A DNA stretch of 64,000 nt, taken from contig JAHBWE010000014.1 in NCBI GenBank assembly GCA_019637155.1, positions 248,001 through 312,000 on the forward strand, written 5' to 3'. The translations under genes were made by a program, and so were the position numbers. Within the stretch, counting starts at the first letter, position 1; each line of letters starts with the position of its first letter. The notes below the pieces were generated by a model. The model ran no database searches and was not told where the DNA came from. It saw nothing but the letters and a program-made list of their open reading frames with translations. This stretch comes from Labilithrix sp. GTDB taxonomy: Bacteria; Myxococcota_A; Polyangia; Polyangiales; Polyangiaceae. Below are positions 43,299-50,676 of the stretch, in pieces.

Positions 43299-43467
43299 CG
43301 TGGTCTCCTCCCGAAGGTACGCCGTCCCGCGTTGCATGAACGTTGCCAGCGCCATTGTCGCTGTTTTCTGCGGGTTATTCCCGCGTCGTGAACGACGGGA
43401 GGGGAGGGCGTGACCACGCGAGGACGGACCGGCGCGCGTCCGGGGGGGACGCGCGGACGTCCACCCC

Positions 43468-44331
43468 TCAGCGCTGGGCGGCGAGCACCTCGCGCACGAA
43501 GTCGTCGACCGAGCGCGGCGCGTGGCCCGTGATGCGCTCCACCTCGTTCGTCGTGAAGTCGCCCCAGCCCGACGCGTAGGCGGCGCAGTAGTCGTGGATG
43601 ACGCCGGCGGTCCAGTCGTCGGCGCCCATCGCGCGCATCGCGTCGGCGGCGGCCTGCGGCGGGACCGGCACGTAGGCGACCGGCTTGCCGAGCCCGCGCG
43701 ACACCGCCGCCGCGACGGCGTGGTAATCGATGCTCGCGGGCCCCGTCAGCTCGAGGACGGAGCGGTCGAAGGTGTCCGTCGTCGCGGCGACGATCGCGGC
43801 GTCCGCGACGTCGCGCGTGTCGATCATGCCCATCTTGCCGTCGCCGACGCCGAAGTAGATCTGCCCCTGACCGAGGATGGTCGGGAGCGACGCGAAGAGG
43901 TTCTGGAGGAAGAGGTGAGGGCGGAGCACGACGTACGCGAGGCCCGAGGCGAGGAGCGCGGCTTCGGTGCGACCGTGCTGGCGCGTGTTGTCGGTCGGGC
44001 CGTCGGGGCTCGCCTTCAGCGCCGAGATCCGCACGATCTTCCTCACGCCGGTCTTCTTCGCCGCGTCGATCGCGGCGAGGGTCTGCTCCGCCGCGCGCGC
44101 GTTCGCGGGGGTGATGAGGACGACCGTGTCCGCCTCGACGAAGGCGCGCTCGAGCGACGCGCGGTCCTCGAACGAGCCGAGCGCGACCTTCGCGCCGAGG
44201 GCGGCGAGCGACTCGCCCTTCGCCGCGTCGCGGACGAGCGCGACGACGGGCGCCTTCTTGGCGGCGAGCCCCTCCACGACGCGCCGGCCGATGTTGCCCG
44301 TAGCTCCCGTGACGACGATGTTCTTTGCCAT
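43468..44331 (-). CDS. NmrA/TMR-like NAD(P)-binding oxidoreductase
   Basis: A 287-residue Rossmann-fold protein from ATG 44331. The N-terminal motif VVTGATGNIGRRVVEGLA gives the GxxGxxG nucleotide site; VVLITPANARAAEQTLAAID and KIVRISALKASPDGPTDNTR fit the NmrA-like family, which lacks a full Tyr-x-x-x-Lys pair and often acts as a redox sensor or quinone reductase (QorB-like). MIDTRDVADAAIVAA is the usual downstream motif. Divergent from a LysR gene with 64 bp between starts, a common arrangement in which the LysR protein controls the reductase. Confidence 0.8.
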   Translation of the reverse strand: MAKNIVVTGATGNIGRRVVEGLAAKKAPVVALVRDAAKGESLAALGAKVALGSFEDRASLERAFVEADTVVLITPANARAAEQTLAAIDAAKKTGVRKIVRISALKASPDGPTDNTRQHGRTEAALLASGLAYVVLRPHLFLQNLFASLPTILGQGQIYFGVGDGKMGMIDTRDVADAAIVAATTDTFDRSVLELTGPASIDYHAVAAAVSRGLGKPVAYVPVPPQAAADAMRAMGADDWTAGVIHDYCAAYASGWGDFTTNEVERITGHAPRSVDDFVREVLAAQR

Positions 44332-44386
44332 GCGCACCAGGATGGCGCTCTCGAGCGCGCGGCAGTAGCGTCGATCGGCGAAAGGC

Positions 44387-44409
44387 ATTTTTGTCGTGGC
44401 AGCAAAAAT
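44387..44409. promoter_or_regulatory. Inverted repeat ATTTTTG-N9-CAAAAAT at the LysR start
   Basis: Perfect 7-bp arms at 44387-44393 and 44403-44409 with a 9-bp spacer, in an otherwise GC-saturated genome. The site lies between the NmrA-like and lysR genes and covers the GTG start of lysR (44396). This is the usual position for a LysR-type binding site that would shut its own gene and control the divergent one. Binding is inferred from symmetry and place. Confidence 0.55.
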
Positions 44410-45319
44410 CATCGGCGCCGCGGCGCAGGAGGACCTCAACGACGTGCAGCTCTTCGTGCGCGTCGTGAAGGCGGAGAGCTTCACCGCCGCCGCGAAGGAG
44501 CAGGGCCTCCCGATCTCCACCGTGAGCCGCCGCGTCGCGCGGCTCGAGGAGAAGCTCGGGACGCGCCTGCTCGAGCGGACGACGCGGAGCCTCCGCCTCT
44601 CCGAGACCGGGCGCACGTATTTCACGCACGCGGAGCGCGCGCTGGAGGAGCTCGCGCGCGGGAGCCGTCAGGTCCGCGAGCGCCACGTCGTACCGCGCGG
44701 CAAGGTGCGGCTCACCTGCACCGCCGCGCTCGGTCCCGCCGTCACGCGCGCGCTCGCGCCGTACCTCGTCGCGCAGCCGCTCGTCACGGTGGAGATCGAC
44801 GTCACCGATCGCCGCGTCGATCTCTCGCTGCGCGGCATCGACGTCGCCGTTCGCGCCGGCGACGTCGGCGCGCCCGACTACGTCGCGAGGAAGCTCGTCG
44901 AGAGCCCGCGGCACCTCTTCGCGAGCCCCGCCTACCTCGCGCGGAAGGGGCGGCCGGAGGAGGTGGCGGACCTCGAGGCGCACGACCTCGTCGGCGCGGG
45001 GACGTCGGGCGCGAGCGCGGTCTGGGAGCTGTGGTCGGGCGAGCGCCGGCGTCGCTTCGCGTTCGCGCCGCGGCTCTACGTGACCGACTTCACGTCGGCG
45101 AAGCAGGCCGTGCTCGCCGGCGTGGGGATCGGCCTCCTGCCGTCGCGCACCTGCGCGGAGCACGTGCGGAGCGGCGAGCTCGTACGCGTGCTGCCGGCGG
45201 TCGCGGGTCCGACCGGCGCGGTATGGCTCGTGTACCGCTCGCGGCGCACCGCGACGGCGGCGGTGCGCTCGTGCGCCGAGCACCTCCTCACGACCCTACG
45301 CTTCGACCCGAACGCGTGA
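44396..45319 (+). CDS. LysR-family transcriptional regulator
   Basis: A 307-residue protein from GTG 44396. The winged helix-turn-helix is VVKAESFTAAAKEQGLPIST followed by VSRRVARLEEKLGTRLLERT at about residues 23-62; the remainder is the substrate-binding domain with LSLRGIDVAVRAGD and the C-terminal VLAGVGIGLLPSRTC, as in the CrgA/YhjC type of LysR proteins. It lies divergent from an NmrA-like oxidoreductase gene, which is its likely target. The start codon lies inside a perfect inverted repeat, pointing to autoregulation. The start could be a later codon, but no alternative ATG is near. Confidence 0.88.
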   Translation: MAAKIIGAAAQEDLNDVQLFVRVVKAESFTAAAKEQGLPISTVSRRVARLEEKLGTRLLERTTRSLRLSETGRTYFTHAERALEELARGSRQVRERHVVPRGKVRLTCTAALGPAVTRALAPYLVAQPLVTVEIDVTDRRVDLSLRGIDVAVRAGDVGAPDYVARKLVESPRHLFASPAYLARKGRPEEVADLEAHDLVGAGTSGASAVWELWSGERRRRFAFAPRLYVTDFTSAKQAVLAGVGIGLLPSRTCAEHVRSGELVRVLPAVAGPTGAVWLVYRSRRTATAAVRSCAEHLLTTLRFDPNA

Positions 45320-45359
45320 TCGGCGCTCAGCCCGGCGCCGCTGCGCGTGAGGCGCACGC

Positions 45360-46385
45360 TCAGCCTGGCGGCGGGAACGTCTTCGCGAGGAGCTCGAGCG
45401 CGCGCGGTGTCTCGCTCGCCTCGATGTGTGGATCGGCGTGCCGCGCGCGTGGGACCTTCGTGTACGTGACCTCGGCCTCGCGCTTGCGGAGCGCCTCCGC
45501 CAGCGCGACGGACTGCGACCACGGCACCGTGCAGTCGTCGGCGCCGTGCGCGATCATGAACGGCGGCAGCACGCGCGCGGTCTCGACGTAGCCGATCAGG
45601 TTCGCGGCGCGCGTCGCGGCGACGCAGGCCGGATCGCCGAGGTCGAGCCAGCGATCGCCGCACACCCACGTCGACTCCGCGGTCGAAGGGCCGGAGTGGC
45701 GCTCGTACGTCTCGGGGCACGCGACGGGCGGGTGGGCCGCGTGCTGCGCGTCCATCTGCGCGAAGTCGGTCGGCCCGTACCAGTCCACCACCGCCTGCAC
45801 CGCGGCGGACACGTGCGCGTTGCCGAGGGAGGGATCGTCGAACGCGGTCGGCTGATCGCCGGTGACGCCGAGCATCACCGCGAGCCAGCCGCCGGCCGAG
45901 TCTCCCCACGCCGCGAAGCGCTCCGGGTCGAGGTCCCATCGCTCCGCGTTCGCGCGGAGGAAGCGCACCGCCGCCTTCGCGTCGCGCGCGGCGGCGGGGA
46001 AGGGGGCCTCCGGCGCGAGGCGGTAGTTCACCGCCGCGAACACGTAGCCCGCGGCGACGACGGCCTCCGCGGCGGGGCCGAGCTCCACCATCCGCGCGGA
46101 GCCGGTGTGGAACGCGCCGCCGTGGAAGCGCACGACGACGGGGTAGGGCTTCCTCCCGTTCTGCGGCACGAACAGGTCGAGCTTCTGCGTCGGCGAAGAC
46201 GCGGCGTAGGGGATCGCGGCGTGCGAGGTCGCCCCCGAGATCGCGCCGCCTCCTTGCGTCTCCGCGAACTCCACCTCCGCGGCGCTCCGCGCCGGACCGG
46301 CCGGCTGCGTCGCGCACGCGGCGCACACGACGCAGGCGGCGCACGCGGCGCACGCGAGGAGCATGACGAGGGCGCGCGGCGACAT
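45360..46385 (-). CDS. Alpha/beta hydrolase (esterase-type lipoprotein)
   Basis: A 341-residue precursor from ATG 46385 with a Cys/Ala-rich signal (MSPRALVMLLACAACAACVV) and probable lipid attachment at one of several Cys. The hydrolase core shows the oxyanion motif RFHGGAFHTGS, the nucleophile elbow GDSAGG, AADDCTVP-like HGADDCTVPWSQS for the acidic residue, and RARHADPH for the histidine. It belongs to the BD-FAE/hormone-sensitive-lipase-like group that cleaves small esters. Two internal Cys in CPETYERHSG and WVCGDRW may form a disulphide. Divergent from the MarR-GNAT gene across a perfect palindrome. Confidence 0.82.
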   Translation of the reverse strand: MSPRALVMLLACAACAACVVCAACATQPAGPARSAAEVEFAETQGGGAISGATSHAAIPYAASSPTQKLDLFVPQNGRKPYPVVVRFHGGAFHTGSARMVELGPAAEAVVAAGYVFAAVNYRLAPEAPFPAAARDAKAAVRFLRANAERWDLDPERFAAWGDSAGGWLAVMLGVTGDQPTAFDDPSLGNAHVSAAVQAVVDWYGPTDFAQMDAQHAAHPPVACPETYERHSGPSTAESTWVCGDRWLDLGDPACVAATRAANLIGYVETARVLPPFMIAHGADDCTVPWSQSVALAEALRKREAEVTYTKVPRARHADPHIEASETPRALELLAKTFPPPG

Positions 46386-46425
46386 CGCGTCCAGCGTACC
46401 CCCGCGCGGCGGGGTTGCGGAAATA

Positions 46426-46441
46426 ACATAACGTGTTATGT
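46426..46441. promoter_or_regulatory. 16-bp palindrome ACATAAC-GT-GTTATGT, probable MarR operator
   Basis: Perfect 7-bp arms around a 2-bp centre, in an AT-rich island just upstream of the MarR-GNAT start (46443) and 41 bp from the divergent hydrolase start (46385). MarR proteins bind such palindromes of 16-20 bp, typically overlapping the promoter. A possible -35 TTGCGG lies at 46415-46420. The protein-site link is inferred. Confidence 0.6.
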
Positions 46442-46442
46442 A

Positions 46443-47408
46443 ATGCTCATGCCGGACCTCGTCGCCGATCTCGGGCATCTCTTCCTCGGCAGCCGCCTCA
46501 AGCGGGTCGCGGAGCGGCTCCAGGCCGACGCGGCCAAGGTGCATCGCGCGATGGGCGTGGACGCGCAGCCGGCGGAGGTCGCGCTCCTCGCCGCGCTCGA
46601 TCGTTTCGGACCGATGACAGTCTCGGCGACGGTGGAGGCGCTCGGCGTCAGCCAGCCGGCGGTGACGCGCACGGCGGCGGGGCTCGTCGAGCGGGGCCTC
46701 GTCGCCTCGGAGCCGGGGGAGGACCAGCGGCAGAAGCTGCTCACGCTGACGCGGCAGGGCCGCGCGCTGATCGCGAAGGCGAAGAAGGCGGCGTGGCCGA
46801 TCATCGACGAGGCGGTCACGGCGCTCTGCGCGCCGCTCGCGGGGACGTTGCTCGAGCAGCTCGCGCTCCTGGAGCAGGGCCTCGAGGAGCGGCCGCTCGA
46901 GGCGCGGGCGCTGGCGGCGGCGGACCGCGCGCGCGACGTCGTCACGATTCGCGACTACGACGACGAGCTCGCGACGGCGTTCCACGACATCAACGCGGAG
47001 TGGATCGAGTCGATGTTCGTGCTCGAGAAGAAGGACGTCGAGATCCTCTCGAACCCACGCGGGACCATCATTGATTCAGGCGGTGTTGTCCTTTTTGCCG
47101 AATCAAAGGAGCTCGGCGTGATAGGCACCGCCGCGCTGATGAAGGTCGAAGACGGCGTCTACGAGCTCACGAAGATGGGCGTGACGGAGCGCGCCCGCGG
47201 CCGCAAGGCAGGTGAGCTCCTGCTCTCCGCCGCGATCGCACGAGCGAAGGCGATGCGCGTAAAGACGCTCTACCTCCTCACGAACCGAAAATGTGTAGCC
47301 GCGATCCGACTCTACGAAAAGCTCGGCTTCATCCACGACAACGAGATCAATCGCCGCTACGGCGCCACCTACACTCGCTGCGACGTCGCAATGCGATATC
47401 CACTCTGA
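46443..47408 (+). CDS. MarR-type regulator fused to GNAT acetyltransferase
   Basis: A 321-residue fusion. ATG 46443 or ATG 46449 may be the start. Residues 1-150 are a MarR winged helix (ALLAALDRFGPMTVSATVEA, LGVSQPAVTRTAAGLVERG, and the wing EPGEDQRQKLLTLTRQGR). Residues 165-321 are a GNAT domain with the acetyl-CoA loop ERARGRKAGELLLSAAI and the C-terminal CVAAIRLYEKLGFI. MarR-GNAT fusions are known but poorly characterised. The GNAT half uses more AT-rich codons (attgattcaggcggtgttgt) than the MarR half. The palindrome immediately upstream suggests that it represses itself and the divergent hydrolase. Confidence 0.85.
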   Translation: MLMPDLVADLGHLFLGSRLKRVAERLQADAAKVHRAMGVDAQPAEVALLAALDRFGPMTVSATVEALGVSQPAVTRTAAGLVERGLVASEPGEDQRQKLLTLTRQGRALIAKAKKAAWPIIDEAVTALCAPLAGTLLEQLALLEQGLEERPLEARALAAADRARDVVTIRDYDDELATAFHDINAEWIESMFVLEKKDVEILSNPRGTIIDSGGVVLFAESKELGVIGTAALMKVEDGVYELTKMGVTERARGRKAGELLLSAAIARAKAMRVKTLYLLTNRKCVAAIRLYEKLGFIHDNEINRRYGATYTRCDVAMRYPL

Positions 47409-47468
47409 CGTCCGCGCCTGACGTCCGCGCCTGACGTCCGCGTCCGATGTCGCTCTGACGTCCGCGCT
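47406..47468. repeat. 13-bp tandem repeats containing GACGTC
   Basis: Copies of tgacgtccgcgcc begin at 47406 and 47419, a variant (ending tc) at 47432, and a fourth at 47456 after an 11-bp break. The first copy holds the TGA of the MarR-GNAT gene and the last overlaps the TAG of the convergent lipoprotein gene. They fill the whole gap between the two convergent genes. No stem-loop with a T-run is present, but the repeated palindromic GACGTC could pair. Confidence 0.8.
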
Positions 47469-48045
47469 ATGGCTGCGCGCGGACGCAGATGCGGCCGACG
47501 AGCGAGACGTTCGCGCACCGCGGCAGCTCGGGTGGGCACTCGCTCGCGGTCTGGCACTCGTCGCTGCAGCGGAGCTGTCCGCCGGTGCCTTCGAGGCAGA
47601 CCGCGCTCGTGCAGTCCTGACCGTCCGCGCACGGCTGCCCAGGAGCCGTCGTCCCGCGCGCGCCCGGGGTGCAGGCGCAGATGCCGTCGCACTCACACCG
47701 GAGCGCGAGCTGGCAGTCATGGTTGAAGCTGCACTCGGTGCCGGTCGCGCCGGGCCCGTTCGCGTCACGGGCCGCGCGCGCATCGCTCCCGGCGTCGAGC
47801 GCGGCGTCGCCGCCCTTCGCGTCAGCGGCCGTCGCGTCGGCGACATCGTCATCGTCATCGTCATCGCCATCGTCGTCGTCGTCGCTGCTTTTGACGGGAG
47901 GCCGGCGCCGATCGGTCGCGACATCGGCAACCGCGCCGTCAGCAGGAAGCACGACATAGTTCACGTCGCGGCACCCAACCGCGAGGATCCCCACATAAAC
48001 CACCGACGCTGCACCCATCGCAACCCCGGCACGAAGCCGCCGCAT
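47467..48045 (-). CDS. Cysteine-rich lipoprotein with poly-Asp linker
   Basis: A 192-residue precursor from ATG 48045. The signal peptide ends VGILAVGC (Cys25). A linker with DDDDDGDDDDDDDV separates it from a C-terminal Cys-rich module with about 14 Cys in a regular pattern (CSFNHDCQLALRCECDGICA, CADGQDCTSAVCLEG, CSDECQTASECPPELPRC). Similar modules are widespread on the surface of myxobacteria and are likely disulphide-knotted; their function is unknown. The Asp run is encoded by a tcg/tca triplet tract that may vary in length. Confidence 0.75.
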   Translation of the reverse strand: MRRLRAGVAMGAASVVYVGILAVGCRDVNYVVLPADGAVADVATDRRRPPVKSSDDDDDGDDDDDDDVADATAADAKGGDAALDAGSDARAARDANGPGATGTECSFNHDCQLALRCECDGICACTPGARGTTAPGQPCADGQDCTSAVCLEGTGGQLRCSDECQTASECPPELPRCANVSLVGRICVRAQP

Positions 48046-48096
48046 CGATCCATCATACCATCACGCCACGACGAGCCCTCACCCGCGTGCGCGAGG

Positions 48097-48408
48097 TCAG
48101 GGGTCGCCGTTGCGTTCGCGGACGGCGGCTTGCCAGCGGTGGAGTCGTTCGCGGAGCTCGCGCATGCGGTGTTCGTCGGGCGCGGCGGCGAGGCGGGCTT
48201 GCGTGCGGACGGCGTGCGACTCGGCGAGGACCGCGTTCGTGTCTTCGTGCGCGGCCTCCGCGCGTGCGCCGGCTTCGCGTGCGTGGCGGATGACGTCTTC
48301 CACCGTGCGGTCGCTGTCGGGGAGCTCCGCGTCGTGCAGTCGCGCATAGACGCCGCTGCGAAAGACGCGCGGCTCCTTTGGTTTGGGATCCTCCTGGGTC
48401 ATCGACAT
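48097..48408 (-). CDS. Small coiled-coil protein
   Basis: From ATG 48408 (103 residues; ATG 48402 is also possible). The protein is hydrophilic and predicted helical: DRTVEDVIRHAREAGARAEA and EHRMRELRERLHRWQAAVRE form heptad-like patterns. No signal or motif was recognised. The gap upstream of it separates it from the divergent small gene at 48607. Confidence 0.55.
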   Translation of the reverse strand: MSMTQEDPKPKEPRVFRSGVYARLHDAELPDSDRTVEDVIRHAREAGARAEAAHEDTNAVLAESHAVRTQARLAAAPDEHRMRELRERLHRWQAAVRERNGDP

Positions 48409-48606
48409 CCACCCCGAGCCGATCGTTCGAAGTGCAACCGATGGTCCATCCGTTAGCGCAGCAATGATTCGACGTTTGCGGCTTTCACGCGTCGCCGTTC
48501 GCCCCATCCCCGGCGAGCATGGCGCAAGTTGCACCAGCACGGCCGGCGGGACCACGCCGGATACGGCATACCGGATATCGGAACGTCGAATGCAGCCGAT
48601 CACCGC

Positions 48607-48873
48607 ATGAAGAGCATGAAGAGCATGAAGACGAAATCCGACGAGCTCGGGCGTGGCCACACGCTCGCGACCGGTCGGCCCGGCAGCCGGCACCCCATCT
48701 CCGAGGCGAGGCACGCCGGAGCCCACGCAGAGTCCGTCGTGCGGAGCGACAACCCGCACGGCGACATGAAGCTCTCGAGCGCCCGCGGAACGACACAAGA
48801 GCGCGAGCACGAGGACCTCGCCGAGGGAAAACCCGGCGCCGACCGCAACCTCGCCGACGCAACCGACGACTGA
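48607..48873 (+). CDS. Small hydrophilic protein of unknown function
   Basis: From ATG 48607 (88 residues) the product starts MKSMKSMKTKSDELGRGHTL and is rich in charged residues, His and Gly, with no hydrophobic core. It is probably intrinsically disordered. An open frame continues upstream to 48529 but without protein-like composition. The MKSMKSMK start arises from a 9-bp repeat (atgaagagc). Confidence 0.4.
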   Translation: MKSMKSMKTKSDELGRGHTLATGRPGSRHPISEARHAGAHAESVVRSDNPHGDMKLSSARGTTQEREHEDLAEGKPGADRNLADATDD

Positions 48874-48888
48874 CCCGCCAGCCCGCGA

Positions 48889-48930
48889 AGCCGCACGCCC
48901 CGCGGCCGTTCCGCGTCCGACGGTGCGGCT
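48889..48930 (+). terminator. Possible stem-loop after the small gene
   Basis: AGCCGCAC (48889-48896) pairs with GTGCGGCT (48923-48930) across a 26-bp GC-rich loop, 15 bp after the stop at 48873. There is no T-run, so it may only stabilise the 3' end. A second pair, CCGTACG (48967-48973) with CGTACGG (48993-48999), lies further downstream. Confidence 0.25.
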
Positions 48931-49066
48931 CCGTTCGTTCGGCGCGGTGGCGCTGGGGTGGCTCGGCCGTACGCGGTCGCTCCGCGGCCGACCGTACGGT
49001 CCGTCCCCGCGTCGTTGCGCGGGTGGTCGTGTTCGCTTCTTTACACGGCTGGGGGTGGGGGCTTAG

Positions 49067-49483
49067 ATGAAGGCCATGGCCTGCGCATGCCTTCGTTTCG
49101 CCGATGTTTGGCGCGGGGCGTGGCGGTTCGTGGCGTCGTCGGTCGTGGTGCTGATGGCGCTCGCGTGGTTCGGGCTCGTGAGCACGGCGGGGGCGGCGGT
49201 CGCGCCGCGGCTGGCGGCGAGCGCCTGCGATGCGCGGGCGTCCGATGTGTCGCATGCGTGGGGGAACGACGAGAAGGTCGCCGTCGATCTGAAGGCGATC
49301 GAGGTCGACCTCGACGACGACGACGATGACGATGACCCGCTCTGGCACGTCGTCGGGCATGCGCCGGCGTTTCGTTGGGCTCCGGGGGCGCCGCGGCCCG
49401 CGGCGGCGGAGCGCGGGGCGCTGCCGATCGATACGTCGCGCTTCGTCGCGGGTATCGGGCTCCCGCGCGGGCCGCCGGTCTAG
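49067..49483 (+). CDS. Exported protein with poly-Asp run, upstream of RND operon
   Basis: A 138-residue protein with an N-terminal hydrophobic segment (RFVASSVVVLMALAWFGLVS) that could be a signal peptide cleaved near AGA-AV. A run of nine Asp (VDLDDDDDDDDP) lies around residue 86. No family recognised. It ends 108 bp before the efflux adaptor gene, so it may share its transcript; the composition suggests a small periplasmic or secreted protein, perhaps metal-binding through the Asp run (inference). Confidence 0.5.
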   Translation: MKAMACACLRFADVWRGAWRFVASSVVVLMALAWFGLVSTAGAAVAPRLAASACDARASDVSHAWGNDEKVAVDLKAIEVDLDDDDDDDDPLWHVVGHAPAFRWAPGAPRPAAAERGALPIDTSRFVAGIGLPRGPPV

Positions 49484-49590
49484 GCGCCGTCCCCAACCCC
49501 TCGCGCGCGCCGGCCGGCAGCTCGGTCCGGCGTCGCATCCATTTTCATTCGACCGTCGCGGTCAGCGCGGCGGAGCTCGGACATTGCGCC

Positions 49591-50676
49591 ATGGCCCGAA
49601 TCGCGACGCTCCTCGTCGTGCCGGTGCTCCTCTCGATGGGGTGCCGGAGCGAACATCATCCTAGTCACACCGACGACACGAAGTTCCTCGTGACGAGCCC
49701 GCTCCGGAAGGACACCGAGCTCACGCGAGACTACGTCGCGCAGATCCGCGCGATCCAGCACATCGAATTACGCGCGCTCGAAAAGGGATATCTGCAAGGC
49801 ATCTTCGTCGACGAAGGGAGACGTGTCCCCCGCGGCGCGCGGATGTTCCAGATCATGCCGCGCATGTACCAGGCGGAGGTCCAGAAAGCCGAGGCGGAGG
49901 CCGACCTCAGCGAGATCGAGCTGAACAACACGCGGCTCCTCGCCGAGAAGAACGTCGTCTCGCCCAACGAGCTCGCGCTCGCGAAGGCGAAGCTCAATCG
50001 AGCCAAAGCGCAGGTCTCGCTCGCGACGACCCAGAAATCGATGACCGAGATCCGCGCCCCGTTCGACGGGATGATGGGCCGGTTCCACGTGCGGATCGGC
50101 AGCCTCGTCGACGAGGGCGACCTCCTCACGACGCTGTCCGACAACAGCACGGTATGGGTCTATTTCAACGTCAGCGAGACCGAATATCTCCACTACCAGG
50201 CGCGCTCCGACGGCGGCGCCGCTCCCACGCCGGTGCAGCTCGTGATGGCCGACGGGCAGCTCTTCGAGCAGCCCGGCAAGGTCGAGACGATCGAGGCCGA
50301 CTTCAACAACGAGACCGGCAACCTCGCGTTTCGCGCGACGTTCCCGAACCCGAGCGGCCTCCTCCGCCACGGCGAGACCGGGAAGGTCCGCATGACCGCG
50401 CCGCTCCCGCGCGCGCTCCTCGTCCCGCAGAAGGCGACCTTCGACGTCCTCGACAAGAAGTTCGTCTACGTCGTCGACGACAAGGGCGTCGTCCACTCCC
50501 GCCCGATCACGATCGCCGCGGAGATGCCGCAGGTCTACGCGGTCGAGAGCGGCCTCGACGAGCGCGACCGGATCGTCGTCGACGGCCTCCGCAAGGTCCG
50601 CGACGGCGCCGCGATCGCGGTCGAATACAAGTCGCCGGCGGAGGTGCTCGAGCACCTCGAGGTGCCGGCCGAATGA
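49591..50676 (+). CDS. RND efflux periplasmic adaptor (HlyD/MFP family)
   Basis: A 361-residue lipoprotein from ATG 49591, lipobox LSMGC (Cys18). The biotinyl-lipoyl, hairpin and barrel parts appear in order: IELRALEKGYLQGIFVDEGR, AEVQKAEAEADLSEIELNNT (coiled hairpin), TEIRAPFDGMMGRFHVRIGS and LLVPQKATFDVLDKKFVYVV. It bridges the inner-membrane pump and the outer-membrane channel. Its sequence is very close to adaptors seen in Bacteroidota (QIRAIQHIELRALEKGYLQ, FDGMMGRFHVR), and codons such as tat and att are more frequent than in neighbouring genes. Its TGA overlaps the pump ATG at 50673 (ATGA). Confidence 0.9.
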   Translation: MARIATLLVVPVLLSMGCRSEHHPSHTDDTKFLVTSPLRKDTELTRDYVAQIRAIQHIELRALEKGYLQGIFVDEGRRVPRGARMFQIMPRMYQAEVQKAEAEADLSEIELNNTRLLAEKNVVSPNELALAKAKLNRAKAQVSLATTQKSMTEIRAPFDGMMGRFHVRIGSLVDEGDLLTTLSDNSTVWVYFNVSETEYLHYQARSDGGAAPTPVQLVMADGQLFEQPGKVETIEADFNNETGNLAFRATFPNPSGLLRHGETGKVRMTAPLPRALLVPQKATFDVLDKKFVYVVDDKGVVHSRPITIAAEMPQVYAVESGLDERDRIVVDGLRKVRDGAAIAVEYKSPAEVLEHLEVPAE

